Made by a program: the position numbers and the translations under genes
From: Neorhizobium sp. NCHU2750
Lineage (GTDB): Bacteria > Pseudomonadota > Alphaproteobacteria > Rhizobiales > Rhizobiaceae
Direction: 5' to 3'
DNA length: 64,000 nucleotides
Assembly (NCBI RefSeq): GCF_003597675.1
Contig: NZ_CP030827.1
Coordinates: forward strand, 496,001 to 560,000
In this document: one piece after another, positions 56,815 to 64,000 of the stretch
How positions within the stretch are numbered: the first letter of the stretch is position 1
How the letters are laid out: the number at the start of each line of letters is the position of its first letter
The notes under the pieces: model-generated
The model's input: only the letters and a program-made list of their open reading frames with translations
Databases searched by the model: none
What the model was told of the DNA's origin: nothing

Positions 56815-57693
56815 ATGGCAGACGCGCATCAGAAGAATCACGACTACCACATCATCGATCCGAGCCCCTGGCCGATCCTGGCGGCGATCGGCGCCTTCGT
56901 CATCACCTTCGGTGGCGTCGGCTACATGCGCTACATCAAGGGCAGCGAGTTCCACATATTCGGCCTCAACCTTGCAACGCCCTGGCTGTTCTTCATTGGT
57001 CTCGCCATCATCGTCTATGTAATGATCGGCTGGTGGACCGATACGGTCAAGGAAGGCCATGCGGGCCACCACACCCGTGTCGTGTCGCTGCATCTGCGCT
57101 ACGGCATGATCATGTTCATCGCCTCGGAAGTGATGTTCTTCGTCGCCTGGTTCTGGGCCTTTTTCGATGCGAGCCTGTACCCCTCGGAAGCCATTCAGGC
57201 CGCCCGCGTTGCAGCAGTCGGCGGGCAATGGCCGCCCAAGGGCATCGAGGTCCTCGATCCCTGGCACCTGCCGCTCTACAATACCGTGATCCTGCTACTG
57301 TCGGGCACATGCGTGACCTGGGCGCACCACGCGCTGCTGCACAACGACCGCAAGGGACTGGTGACCGGCCTGTCGCTGACGGTCGCGTTGGGCGTCCTCT
57401 TCACTTCGGTCCAGGCCTATGAATACGCCCATGCTCCCTTCGAGTTCGCCAACTCGATCTATGGTGCCACCTTCTTCATGGCCACCGGCTTCCATGGCTT
57501 CCATGTGCTGATCGGCACCATCTTCCTCTTGGTCTGTCTGATCCGCGCCATCAATGGCGGCTTCACCCCCGAACGCCATTTCGGCTTCGAGGCCGCCGCC
57601 TGGTACTGGCATTTCGTCGATGTGGTCTGGCTCTTCCTCTTCTTCTCCATCTATATCTGGGGTGGCTGGGGCGCACCGCTGGCGCATATGTGA
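56815..57693 (+). CDS. coxC: Cytochrome c oxidase (aa3) subunit III
   Basis: The 292-residue, seven-helix subunit has [20 protein letters not shown] and [19 protein letters not shown], both conserved in subunit III. It stabilises the complex against suicide inactivation. It follows ctaG by 60 bases; the L,D-transpeptidase gene comes 102 bases later. Confidence 0.96.
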   Translation: MADAHQKNHDYHIIDPSPWPILAAIGAFVITFGGVGYMRYIKGSEFHIFGLNLATPWLFFIGLAIIVYVMIGWWTDTVKEGHAGHHTRVVSLHLRYGMIMFIASEVMFFVAWFWAFFDASLYPSEAIQAARVAAVGGQWPPKGIEVLDPWHLPLYNTVILLLSGTCVTWAHHALLHNDRKGLVTGLSLTVALGVLFTSVQAYEYAHAPFEFANSIYGATFFMATGFHGFHVLIGTIFLLVCLIRAINGGFTPERHFGFEAAAWYWHFVDVVWLFLFFSIYIWGGWGAPLAHM

Positions 57694-57795
57694 TGGTAGA
57701 CACCATGAATACATGGTAGGCGGACGCGCTCACGTGCCTGCCTTTGTCGTTTGTGATCGACCGCTGGGCCGCGGTGAAATGGAGAGTGCCCGCCC

Positions 57796-58281
57796 ATGCG
57801 ATGGATTGCCCTCGCGCTGACGATCTTCTGGTCTGCCGGCCTGGCTTTGGCTCAGCCGGTCGCTACCCGGGTTCTAGTGCTGAAAAGCGAGCGAAGGATG
57901 GAGATTCTGAGCGGCGGTACCATCGTCAAGACCTATCCGATCGCACTCGGTGGCTCGCCGGTAGGGCATAAAGAAAAGGAAGGTGACGGCCGTACTCCAG
58001 AGGGCAACTATGTTCTCGACTGGCGAAATGCCAGAAGCGGCTATCATCTCTCCATGCACGTGTCCTATCCCGGTCCGTCAGATACCGCACGCGCACGCGC
58101 TGCCGGGGAGGATCCGGGTGGCATGATCATGATCCACGGCCAGCGGAACTATTTCGGGTGGCTCGGCTCGCTGACCCAGTGGTTCGATTGGACCGATGGC
58201 TGTATTGCTGTGACCAATCCGGAAATGGATGAGATATGGGCGCTTGTCCCGGATGGGACGCCGATCGAGATCCGGCCATGA
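57796..58281 (+). CDS. L,D-transpeptidase (YkuD/ErfK domain)
   Basis: The 161-residue exported protein (signal peptide ending near LALAQ) has the YkuD catalytic motif: IHGQ, then DWTDGCIAVTN with the nucleophilic cysteine. Such enzymes make 3-3 peptidoglycan crosslinks or anchor outer-membrane proteins. Its ATG lies in the oxidase operon and its stop overlaps the surf1 start (ATGA). In many relatives a DUF983 gene occupies this place; none is seen here. Confidence 0.9.
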   Translation: MRWIALALTIFWSAGLALAQPVATRVLVLKSERRMEILSGGTIVKTYPIALGGSPVGHKEKEGDGRTPEGNYVLDWRNARSGYHLSMHVSYPGPSDTARARAAGEDPGGMIMIHGQRNYFGWLGSLTQWFDWTDGCIAVTNPEMDEIWALVPDGTPIEIRP

Positions 58282-59039
58282 GCGCGTCAATGCAGTCGGC
58301 CCGCGGACGTGGAGCGCGGATTGTGACGGCGCTGCTCGTCCTTGCCGCTCTCGCCATCCTCCTCTCCCTCGGCACCTGGCAGGTGGAGCGTCTGCACTGG
58401 AAGGAAGGTCTGCTGGCCGATATTGCTGAGCGCCGTGCCGCAGCCCCGGTACCGCTATCGGAGATTGAGCGGAAAGCCGCGGCGGGCGACGACATCGAAT
58501 ATCGTCGAGTGACTCTCTCCGGCACCTTCGACCACGCGAAGGAACGGCATTTCTTCGCCACCTTCGAGGGGCAGACCGGGTTTTACGTCTATACGCCGCT
58601 GGCGCTGTCCGATGGACGCGTGGCCTTCGTCAATCGCGGCTTCGTGCCCTACGAGATGAAGGATGCGGCCACCCGACCAGCAGGCGAAGTGACGGGCGAG
58701 CAGACGATCACCGGCTATGCCCGCGCAAGACTGCCCGGCAAGCCTTCCATGCTGGTGCCGGATAACGACCTGAAGAAGAACATCTTCTACTGGAAGGATC
58801 TCGATGCGATGGTGACAAGCGACGGTCTCGATCCGTCCCGTGTCCTGCCCTTCTTCGTCGATGCCGATGCTAGGTTGAAAAATCCCGGTGGCTGGCCAAG
58901 GGGCGGCGTCACCCAGTTCGATCTTCCCAACAATCATCTGCAATATGCCATCACCTGGTATGGGCTGGCCTTGGCACTTGTGGCGGTCGTCTCTGGCATG
59001 TGGTGGCGGGGGCGCAGGCCGGGCACGGCACACGGATAA
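58278..59039 (+). CDS. surf1: SURF1-family oxidase assembly protein
   Basis: The 253-residue protein has the SURF1 layout: two membrane helices near the N- and C-termini (about 12-30 and 228-246) around a periplasmic domain with GTWQVERLHWKEGLL at the start and NNHLQYAITWYGLALAL at the end. It helps insert haem a into subunit I. The start overlaps the L,D-transpeptidase stop, so they are translationally coupled. Confidence 0.93.
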   Translation: MSASMQSARGRGARIVTALLVLAALAILLSLGTWQVERLHWKEGLLADIAERRAAAPVPLSEIERKAAAGDDIEYRRVTLSGTFDHAKERHFFATFEGQTGFYVYTPLALSDGRVAFVNRGFVPYEMKDAATRPAGEVTGEQTITGYARARLPGKPSMLVPDNDLKKNIFYWKDLDAMVTSDGLDPSRVLPFFVDADARLKNPGGWPRGGVTQFDLPNNHLQYAITWYGLALALVAVVSGMWWRGRRPGTAHG

Positions 59040-59115
59040 CGACATTTTCTGTTGGCGCCTTCATGCCCGCTCGCCTATATGAGGCTCAGGACATCTTAAC
59101 GACAGCGGACACGGA

Positions 59116-60156
59116 ATGAATATCCAGGTCACCAAACCGGCTCTCACGATCAGGCTTTGCGGCCCGCGCGGCTTCTGTGCCGGCGTTGACCGGGCGATCC
59201 AGATCGTCGTGCTGGCGTTGAAACAATATGGTGCGCCGGTCTATGTCCGCCACGAGATCGTCCATAACCGCTACGTCGTGGAAGGCCTGGAAGCCAAGGG
59301 CGCCGTCTTCGTCGAGGAGTTGAACGAGATTCCCGCGGAACATCGCGAGCAGCCGGTCGTCTTCTCCGCCCATGGCGTGCCGAAATCGGTGCCGGAAGAT
59401 GCGCAGGCGCGCAACCTCTTCTATCTCGATGCGACCTGCCCGCTGGTCTCCAAGGTCCACAAGCAGGCCATGCGCCACCAGCGCCTCGGCCGCCATGTGG
59501 TGCTGATCGGCCATGCCGGCCATCCGGAAGTCATCGGCACGATGGGACAATTGCCGGAAGGCACGGTATCGCTGGTCGATACGATCGCCGATGCCGAAGC
59601 CTATATGCCGGAAGATCCCGACAATCTCGGCTACGTGACGCAGACGACGCTCTCGGTCGACGATACGGCGGGCGTCATCGCCAAGCTGCAGGAGCGTTTC
59701 CCGAACCTTCAGGCACCGGCCGCCGACAGCATCTGCTACGCCACCACCAATCGCCAGGAAGCGGTCAAGGAAGCGGCCCCCGGCTGCGATCTCTTCATCG
59801 TCGTCGGCGCGCCCAACTCGTCCAATTCCAAGCGCCTTGTCGAAGTGGCGCTGAGGGCTGGCGCCAAGCGCTCGCTTCTGGTGCAGCGCGCTTCCGAACT
59901 GAACTGGGACGAGATCGGCACTATCCGCACACTTGGCCTTTCCGCCGGTGCCTCCGCGCCGGAGGTGATCGTCGACGAGATCATCGAGGCCTTCAAGCAG
60001 CGCTTCGCAGCCGAGATCGAACTGGCGATCACCGCCGAAGAGACGGAAAACTTCCTCGTCAACCGCGAGCTTCGCTCCGTGCCGCTGACCGTCGAGGACA
60101 TGGCCTGGGTCAATGGGCGACGCCCGGTCGGCGTAGCCGACGAAACGATCCAGTGA
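59116..60156 (+). CDS. ispH: 4-hydroxy-3-methylbut-2-enyl diphosphate reductase
   Basis: The 346-residue [4Fe-4S] enzyme makes IPP and DMAPP in the last MEP-pathway step. [25 protein letters not shown] and [13 protein letters not shown] give the iron-sulfur cysteines; [12 protein letters not shown] is the substrate loop. It lies 76 bases after surf1; dxs of the same pathway is at 15849. Confidence 0.97.
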   Translation: MNIQVTKPALTIRLCGPRGFCAGVDRAIQIVVLALKQYGAPVYVRHEIVHNRYVVEGLEAKGAVFVEELNEIPAEHREQPVVFSAHGVPKSVPEDAQARNLFYLDATCPLVSKVHKQAMRHQRLGRHVVLIGHAGHPEVIGTMGQLPEGTVSLVDTIADAEAYMPEDPDNLGYVTQTTLSVDDTAGVIAKLQERFPNLQAPAADSICYATTNRQEAVKEAAPGCDLFIVVGAPNSSNSKRLVEVALRAGAKRSLLVQRASELNWDEIGTIRTLGLSAGASAPEVIVDEIIEAFKQRFAAEIELAITAEETENFLVNRELRSVPLTVEDMAWVNGRRPVGVADETIQ

Positions 60157-60220
60157 ATCGTTTCGAGGGAGGAGCGCCCGGAGCGTAAGCGCAGGGCCGG
60201 CGTCGGTTGCAACACGCGCC

Positions 60221-60237
60221 GAGGCAATAAAGCCTCT
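60221..60237 (+). terminator. Weak hairpin after ispH
   Basis: CGAGGC, then AATAAA, then GCCTCT form a short stem about 65 bases after the ispH stop. There is no T run, so termination here is uncertain. The rest of 60157-60362 shows nothing recognisable. Confidence 0.3.
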
Positions 60238-60362
60238 AGCGAATAAGTGCCGCCGCACATCCATTATGCGGGACATTCTCCTTCCCACAAGATGCCCCAC
60301 AAGGCAGATGGGGTTACACTCCCGCCAGATGATTCTGTCCTTCTCTCGACTGTGAGACCGCC

Positions 60363-61343
60363 TTGGCCGTTTATACCGATATCACCGAAACCGACCTCAA
60401 GCGCTTCCTTGCCGAATATGATGTCGGCGAGCTGACCTCCTACAAGGGGATCGCCGAAGGCGTCGAGAACACCAATTTCCTGCTGCACACGACCAGGGAC
60501 CCGCTGATCCTGACGCTCTATGAGAAGCGGGTGGAAAAGTCGGACCTGCCGTTCTTCCTCGGTCTGATGCAGCATCTTTCCGAACGCGGCCTGTCCTGCC
60601 CGCTGCCTCTGCCGCGCCGCGATGGCGAATTGCTCGGCGAGCTTTCCGGCCGCCCCGCCGCATTGATTTCCTTCCTCGAAGGCATGTGGCTGAGAAAGCC
60701 CGAGGCACGCCATTGCCGCGAAGTGGGCAAGGCGCTCGCCGAAATGCACCTCGCCGGCGAGGGATTTGGCATCCCCCGGCCGAATGCCCTGTCGCTCGAA
60801 GGCTGGAAGCTCCTGTGGAAGAAGTCCGCCGACCGTGCCGACGAGGTCGAGACCGGCCTCGAAGACGAAGTGTCCGCCGATCTGGCCTTCCTCGAAGCCC
60901 ATTGGCCGAAGAACCTGCCGGCCGGCGTCATTCATGCCGATCTCTTCCAGGACAATGTCTTCTTCCTCGGCGACGATCTGTCGGGCCTGATCGACTTCTA
61001 TTTCGCCTGCAACGATCTCTATGCCTATGACGTCGCGATCTGCCTCAATGCCTGGTGCTTCGAGAAGGATGTCTCCTACAATGTCACCAAGGGCTCGGCT
61101 CTGCTGGAAGGTTATTGCTCCGTTCGCCCGTTGACGGATGCCGAGCGTGATGCGCTTCCCGTCCTCTCACGCGGCGCCGCCCTGCGCTTCTTCCTCACCC
61201 GTCTTTATGACTGGCTGACCACGCCGGAAGGTGCGCTTGTGGTCAAGAAGGACCCGCTCGAATACTTGAAGCGGGTGCGTTTCCACCGCCAGATTACGCA
61301 CGCCAGCGAATATGCACCGTCGATCATGGAGGCTGCACCATGA
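60363..61343 (+). CDS. thrB: Homoserine kinase, type II (ThrB)
   Basis: The 326-residue protein has the aminoglycoside-phosphotransferase-like fold used by the rhizobial Thr[17 protein letters not shown] is the ATP-binding start, [16 protein letters not shown] the catalytic loop and [11 protein letters not shown] the metal site. It phosphorylates homoserine in threonine synthesis. The start is TTG at 60363; no ATG lies close by. It overlaps rnhA by four bases (ATGA). Confidence 0.93.
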   Translation: MAVYTDITETDLKRFLAEYDVGELTSYKGIAEGVENTNFLLHTTRDPLILTLYEKRVEKSDLPFFLGLMQHLSERGLSCPLPLPRRDGELLGELSGRPAALISFLEGMWLRKPEARHCREVGKALAEMHLAGEGFGIPRPNALSLEGWKLLWKKSADRADEVETGLEDEVSADLAFLEAHWPKNLPAGVIHADLFQDNVFFLGDDLSGLIDFYFACNDLYAYDVAICLNAWCFEKDVSYNVTKGSALLEGYCSVRPLTDAERDALPVLSRGAALRFFLTRLYDWLTTPEGALVVKKDPLEYLKRVRFHRQITHASEYAPSIMEAAP

Positions 61344-61807
61344 AGCAGGTCGAGATCTTTACCGATGGTGCCTGCTCCGGCAATCCGGGCCCAGGTGGCT
61401 GGGGTGCCATCCTGCGCTACGGCGATACCACCAAGGAGCTCAACGGCGGCGAGGCGGAAACCACCAATAACCGCATGGAGCTGCTCGCGGCCATTACCGC
61501 GCTCAACGCACTGAAGTCCCCCTGCGAAGTCGATCTTCACACAGACAGCAAATACGTCATGGACGGCATTTCGAAATGGATCTTCGGCTGGAAGAAGAAC
61601 GGCTGGAAGACCGCCGACAAGAAGCCGGTCAAGAATGGCGAGCTTTGGCAGCAGCTCGATGCCGCAAACCAGCGCCACAAGGTCAAATGGCACTGGGTCA
61701 AGGGCCATGCCGGCCATCCGGAAAACGAACGGGCCGATGAACTCGCCCGTCTCGGCATGGCGCCGTTCAAGAAGCCCAATCTGGGGCGTTCCCTTCTGGT
61801 AAAATAG
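61340..61807 (+). CDS. rnhA: Ribonuclease HI
   Basis: The 155-residue enzyme degrades the RNA strand of RNA-DNA hybrids. All four carboxylates are visible: D9 in [18 protein letters not shown]47 in [10 protein letters not shown]69 in HTDSKYV and the final D in ENERADELA. It is translationally coupled to thrB. Confidence 0.97.
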   Translation: MKQVEIFTDGACSGNPGPGGWGAILRYGDTTKELNGGEAETTNNRMELLAAITALNALKSPCEVDLHTDSKYVMDGISKWIFGWKKNGWKTADKKPVKNGELWQQLDAANQRHKVKWHWVKGHAGHPENERADELARLGMAPFKKPNLGRSLLVK

Positions 61808-61835
61808 GCGCGATCAACAGATCGCTGATCGCGCC
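61807..61835. terminator. Bidirectional terminator between rnhA and the next convergent gene
   Basis: GGCGCGATCA pairs with TGATCGCGCC over a nine-base loop (ten perfect base pairs) immediately after the rnhA stop. It lies 16 bases before the end of the convergent gene. Confidence 0.75.
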
Positions 61836-61850
61836 ATATCGTCTGGAGGT

Positions 61851-62825
61851 TTAGTGACGGCGCGGGCCGTGACCGAAACCGCCGCGATGCGGGGCAAAGC
61901 GCGGGCCACCGTGGTGGTGATGGCCGCCGGACATAGCGGCTCCGCCAATCACACCGGCCGCAAGGCCGAGAACGCCAAGCGCAATCGCCGCATCGGCAGC
62001 CGAATTATCGTCATCCACGCGACCGACCAGCTGGTCGTCGCTGCGGCGACGGATCGGCGGCAGCGGCTTCGGCCGGGAGGCGAGCCAGCTCGGATATACG
62101 GTGGCCGAATCGTTGCGCAACCGGGCAAGCTGGTCATAGGAAAGATAGCCGCTCACCGGCGCCGAAATCACCGTCTGCCACTGCGAGATGGCGGTGCGGC
62201 TGCGCGGGCCCATCACGCCGTCCGTGCCTCCGGTATTGAAGCCGAGCGATGTCAGTCGGCCCTGGACTTCGCGTCGCGTGGTCACATCCGAAAGCATCAC
62301 CGCTTCCTCGGCCGGCGTGCCGACGGTGAATTCCGGCTCTTCCGGCGCGGGCGGGGCGCTTTCCTGCTGCGGTGCCTGACCTGCCTGCTGCGTGTCCATC
62401 TTGTCGTCGGCGGTGGAAAGCTTGACGATCCGCGCCTGTGCGATAGAGGCGAACTTGCCGGTCGGATAGGCCGTCAGATAGCCCTGATATTCCTCGACCG
62501 TGTTGCCGGCGGCTGCCGCCTGCCAGACGGCAAATTCCTGCTGCCACGGGTCCTGCGCACCGGCCTGGGGGGCAACGGGGGCAACGGCTGCCGGCGCAAC
62601 CACCACCGGTGCAACGGCAACCGGCGCGACTGCGACCGGGGCGGCTGGTGCGACCTGCGCGGCTGGGGCAGCAGCGACAGGGGCCGATGCTGCCGGAGCA
62701 GCAGGGGCTGCTGCTGGCGGCGTCGCAGCTGCGGGAGCGGCCTCCTGCGCCAGTACCGGCCCGGCTGCGATCGATGCGCTCACGACGCTGGCAATCAGAA
62801 GCCTCGCATAATGTTTGGTTGTCAT
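61851..62825 (-). CDS. Exported Ala/Pro/Val-rich protein with a peptidoglycan-binding-like domain
   Basis: The 324-residue protein has a signal peptide (MTTKHYARLLIASVVSASIA..., cleavage after VLAQ). Residues 27-90 are almost only Ala, Pro and Val (APVAVAPVAVAPVVVAPAAV). A small helical segment follows, then a PG_binding_1-like domain (about 182-240, VQGRLTSLGFNTGGTDGVMG). After a basic linker comes a glycine-rich hydrophobic stretch and a His-rich tail (SGGHHHHGGPRFAPHRGG). Probably periplasmic and cell-wall associated; function is unknown. Confidence 0.8.
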   Translation of the reverse strand: MTTKHYARLLIASVVSASIAAGPVLAQEAAPAAATPPAAAPAAPAASAPVAAAPAAQVAPAAPVAVAPVAVAPVVVAPAAVAPVAPQAGAQDPWQQEFAVWQAAAAGNTVEEYQGYLTAYPTGKFASIAQARIVKLSTADDKMDTQQAGQAPQQESAPPAPEEPEFTVGTPAEEAVMLSDVTTRREVQGRLTSLGFNTGGTDGVMGPRSRTAISQWQTVISAPVSGYLSYDQLARLRNDSATVYPSWLASRPKPLPPIRRRSDDQLVGRVDDDNSAADAAIALGVLGLAAGVIGGAAMSGGHHHHGGPRFAPHRGGFGHGPRRH

Positions 62826-62937
62826 GTCATGGACCTTCTTGTGTGTGCCCGACTGTCTTGATGTGGCCGATGCCGGCGACGTGGGGCGATCTGGATGGGA
62901 CGCGAATGCTGGAAGAGAGAAAGAATGAAGCGCTGGC

Positions 62938-63294
62938 TCAGTCGCCGATGGCGGTATAGTAGCCGTTGAGATTGCGGCCGCAGGCCTTGGCCGGAATGCC
63001 GTTGAGATAGATGCCGCCGTCCGGCGTCGATACCACGAACACTTTCATGTCTGCCTTCATGGTGCCTGCTAGCCCGTTGGGCGTATCCTGCAATGTGCCG
63101 CTGACGGTGCAGGTCTTCTTGGAATAGTCGAGCCGATCGGCAACGATGACGGACACGGTCGTGCGGTTGGTGATCTCCACCGCACATTGGACGGCACCGT
63201 CGCAGCTGCCGCCGTAGTCTCCCGAAAGATCACGGGCCTGCGCGATGGCCGGGGCCATCAGGGCAGTAAGGGCAAGTAATTTTAAATAAGGCAA
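62938..63294 (-). CDS. Small exported protein of unknown function
   Basis: The 118-residue protein begins at TTG 63292-63294 with a signal peptide (MPYLKLLALTALMAPAIAQA). The mature part has four cysteines (GSCDGAVQC, KKTCTVSG, AKACGRN) that could form disulfides. I do not recognise the family. Its start lies upstream of 63295-63586, where I see only an AT-rich stretch and no gene. Confidence 0.7.
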   Translation of the reverse strand: MPYLKLLALTALMAPAIAQARDLSGDYGGSCDGAVQCAVEITNRTTVSVIVADRLDYSKKTCTVSGTLQDTPNGLAGTMKADMKVFVVSTPDGGIYLNGIPAKACGRNLNGYYTAIGD

Positions 63295-63586
63295 TCTCGG
63301 TCTCTTTGGCTATTATGATGACACCGTGATGCCTCAATTCGCCCTAATCCTGCCTTAATTCATTTGGTAAATGCAAGCTAAAATAATCAGCCGGCATGCG
63401 ATTTACTTGCAGAAATACTTTCTAAACTGGACGAATTCGGCGTTATTGGTGCGATATGGGCCGGTTTCGCCTCGGTTTTTGCGTCCACCGAAACAATCGC
63501 ACATCGGCGAGAAATATGGCGGAGGTTGCACTTCGAGCCCCAGTTATTATTGTGCCGCAAGGCAGAAAACCGAGGTTTGAATTTCA

Positions 63587-63895
63587 ATGATCCTTCATTG
63601 CGTCTTCGTCCGTTTCAAATCCGCGCTGCAGGCGGCGGAAAAGCAGGAACTCTACGAGGCCATTGCCGGCCTGAAGACCGTCGTTCCGGGTATTCTCGAT
63701 CTCAAGGCAGGCCCGAATGTGTCGGCTGAAGGTCTGAACGGCGGCTTTCTCGACGGTTTCATCGTCACGTTTGAAAGCCCGGAGGCACGCGATGCCTATA
63801 TCGCCGCGCCCGGCCATATCGCCGTCGCCGAACGCATCGTCGCGGCGGCCGAAGGTGGCCTGTCAGGCCTGATCGTCTACGATCTCGCGGCCTGA
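63587..63895 (+). CDS. Dabb-family (stress-responsive alpha/beta-barrel) protein
   Basis: The 102-residue protein fits the Dabb dimeric alpha+beta barrel: MILHCVFVRFKSALQAAEKQ at the start, LKTVVPGILDLKAGPNVSAEG in the middle, and ARDAYIAAPGHIAVAERIV near the end. These are small stress-associated or catabolic proteins; no reaction can be assigned. Confidence 0.88.
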   Translation: MILHCVFVRFKSALQAAEKQELYEAIAGLKTVVPGILDLKAGPNVSAEGLNGGFLDGFIVTFESPEARDAYIAAPGHIAVAERIVAAAEGGLSGLIVYDLAA

Positions 63896-63903
63896 CATGT
63901 CGT

Positions 63904-63934
63904 CCCCACTCCCGTGACATGCAGGGGAGTGGGG
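63904..63934. terminator. Hairpin between convergent genes
   Basis: CCCCACTCCC (63904-63913) pairs perfectly with GGGAGTGGGG (63925-63934). It sits eight bases after the Dabb stop and before the end of the partial leftward gene. Four A follow it on the plus strand, giving a short T tract before the stem on the minus strand, so termination efficiency is uncertain. Confidence 0.6.
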
Positions 63935-63940
63935 AAAAGG

Positions 63941-63974
63941 TTCAAAGCTGTTGAAGCTTCAAAGCTGTTGAAGC
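63941..63974. repeat. 17-base tandem duplication at a gene end
   Basis: TTCAAAGCTGTTGAAGC occurs twice in perfect tandem (63941-63957 and 63958-63974). The right-hand copy encodes the last residues and stop codon of the partial leftward gene; the left-hand copy lies just after the stop. Confidence 0.9.
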
Positions 63975-64000
63975 ATCGCGTCGGCGGCCGAAACGGTGGC
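63959..64000 (-). CDS. 3' end of a gene truncated by the window edge
   Basis: Only the last 13 codons and the TGA are visible, reading ATVSAADAMLQQL. Convergent arrangement with the Dabb gene and the hairpin between them suggest a real gene end. The product cannot be named. Confidence 0.45.
   Translation of the reverse strand, partial: ATVSAADAMLQQL

Overview
The window is a 64-kb, GC-rich stretch of chromosome from an alphaproteobacterium, almost certainly a member of the Rhizobiaceae (Rhizobium/Neorhizobium/Agrobacterium group). The evidence is the cytochrome aa3 oxidase cluster running into surf1-ispH-thrB-rnhA, the glgE-treS/maltokinase-glgB cluster, the BioMNY biotin transporter, BA14K-type and invasion-associated-locus-B-type proteins, a RIME-like rhizobial intergenic palindromic repeat, and a RibB fused to a degenerate GTP-cyclohydrolase domain. 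Most of it is conserved core chromosome. I see no prophage, transposase, CRISPR array, tRNA or rRNA.

Layout. 0-4 kb: a glycine riboswitch ahead of a gene cut off by the left edge, then a leftward operon (unknown protein, tsaC/sua5, FAD-linked oxidase, ModE-type regulator). 4-7 kb: a cobalamin riboswitch ahead of a Rieske oxygenase of the glycine-betaine monooxygenase type, then two tandem BA14K-like exported proteins. 7-12.4 kb: CorA/ZntB transporter, an acyl-CoA dehydrogenase plus enoyl-CoA isomerase pair, and an animal-type haem peroxidase. 12.5-21.3 kb: leftward RNA-methylation and isoprenoid genes (histone-deacetylase-like hydrolase, xseB, dxs, tlyA, rlmD), interrupted by a PAS-GGDEF protein, a pirin and an MntA-HepT toxin-antitoxin pair. 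21.3-25.1 kb: bioMNY, a YcaQ-like DNA glycosylase and a YefM-YoeB pair. 25.1-34 kb: glgE-treS/pep2-glgB, a complete trehalose-to-branched-alpha-glucan route. 34-38 kb: an oxidoreductase, BrnT-BrnA, ribB(X) and aroC. 38-52 kb: a large GGDEF-EAL protein, fabI, a DnaJ-like protein, pdxH, a polysaccharide deacetylase, a TauE-type permease, tldD and an IalB-like protein. 52-62 kb: coxB-coxA-ctaB-coxF-ctaG-coxC-(L,D-transpeptidase)-surf1, then ispH, thrB and rnhA. 62-64 kb: small exported proteins of unknown role and a Dabb protein.

The most interesting signals are the cobalamin riboswitch controlling a Rieske monooxygenase with no reductase gene beside it, and a 430-residue GH13-like domain at the GlgE N-terminus that lacks catalytic carboxylates. 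Others are an L,D-transpeptidase translationally coupled to surf1 inside the oxidase operon, an FNR/FixK-type box just ahead of coxB, and three separate toxin-antitoxin modules in otherwise core DNA. I did not find a clearly new multigene system; the riboswitch-Rieske pairing is the best lead. All calls rest on reading the sequence and recalled family features; no search was run.
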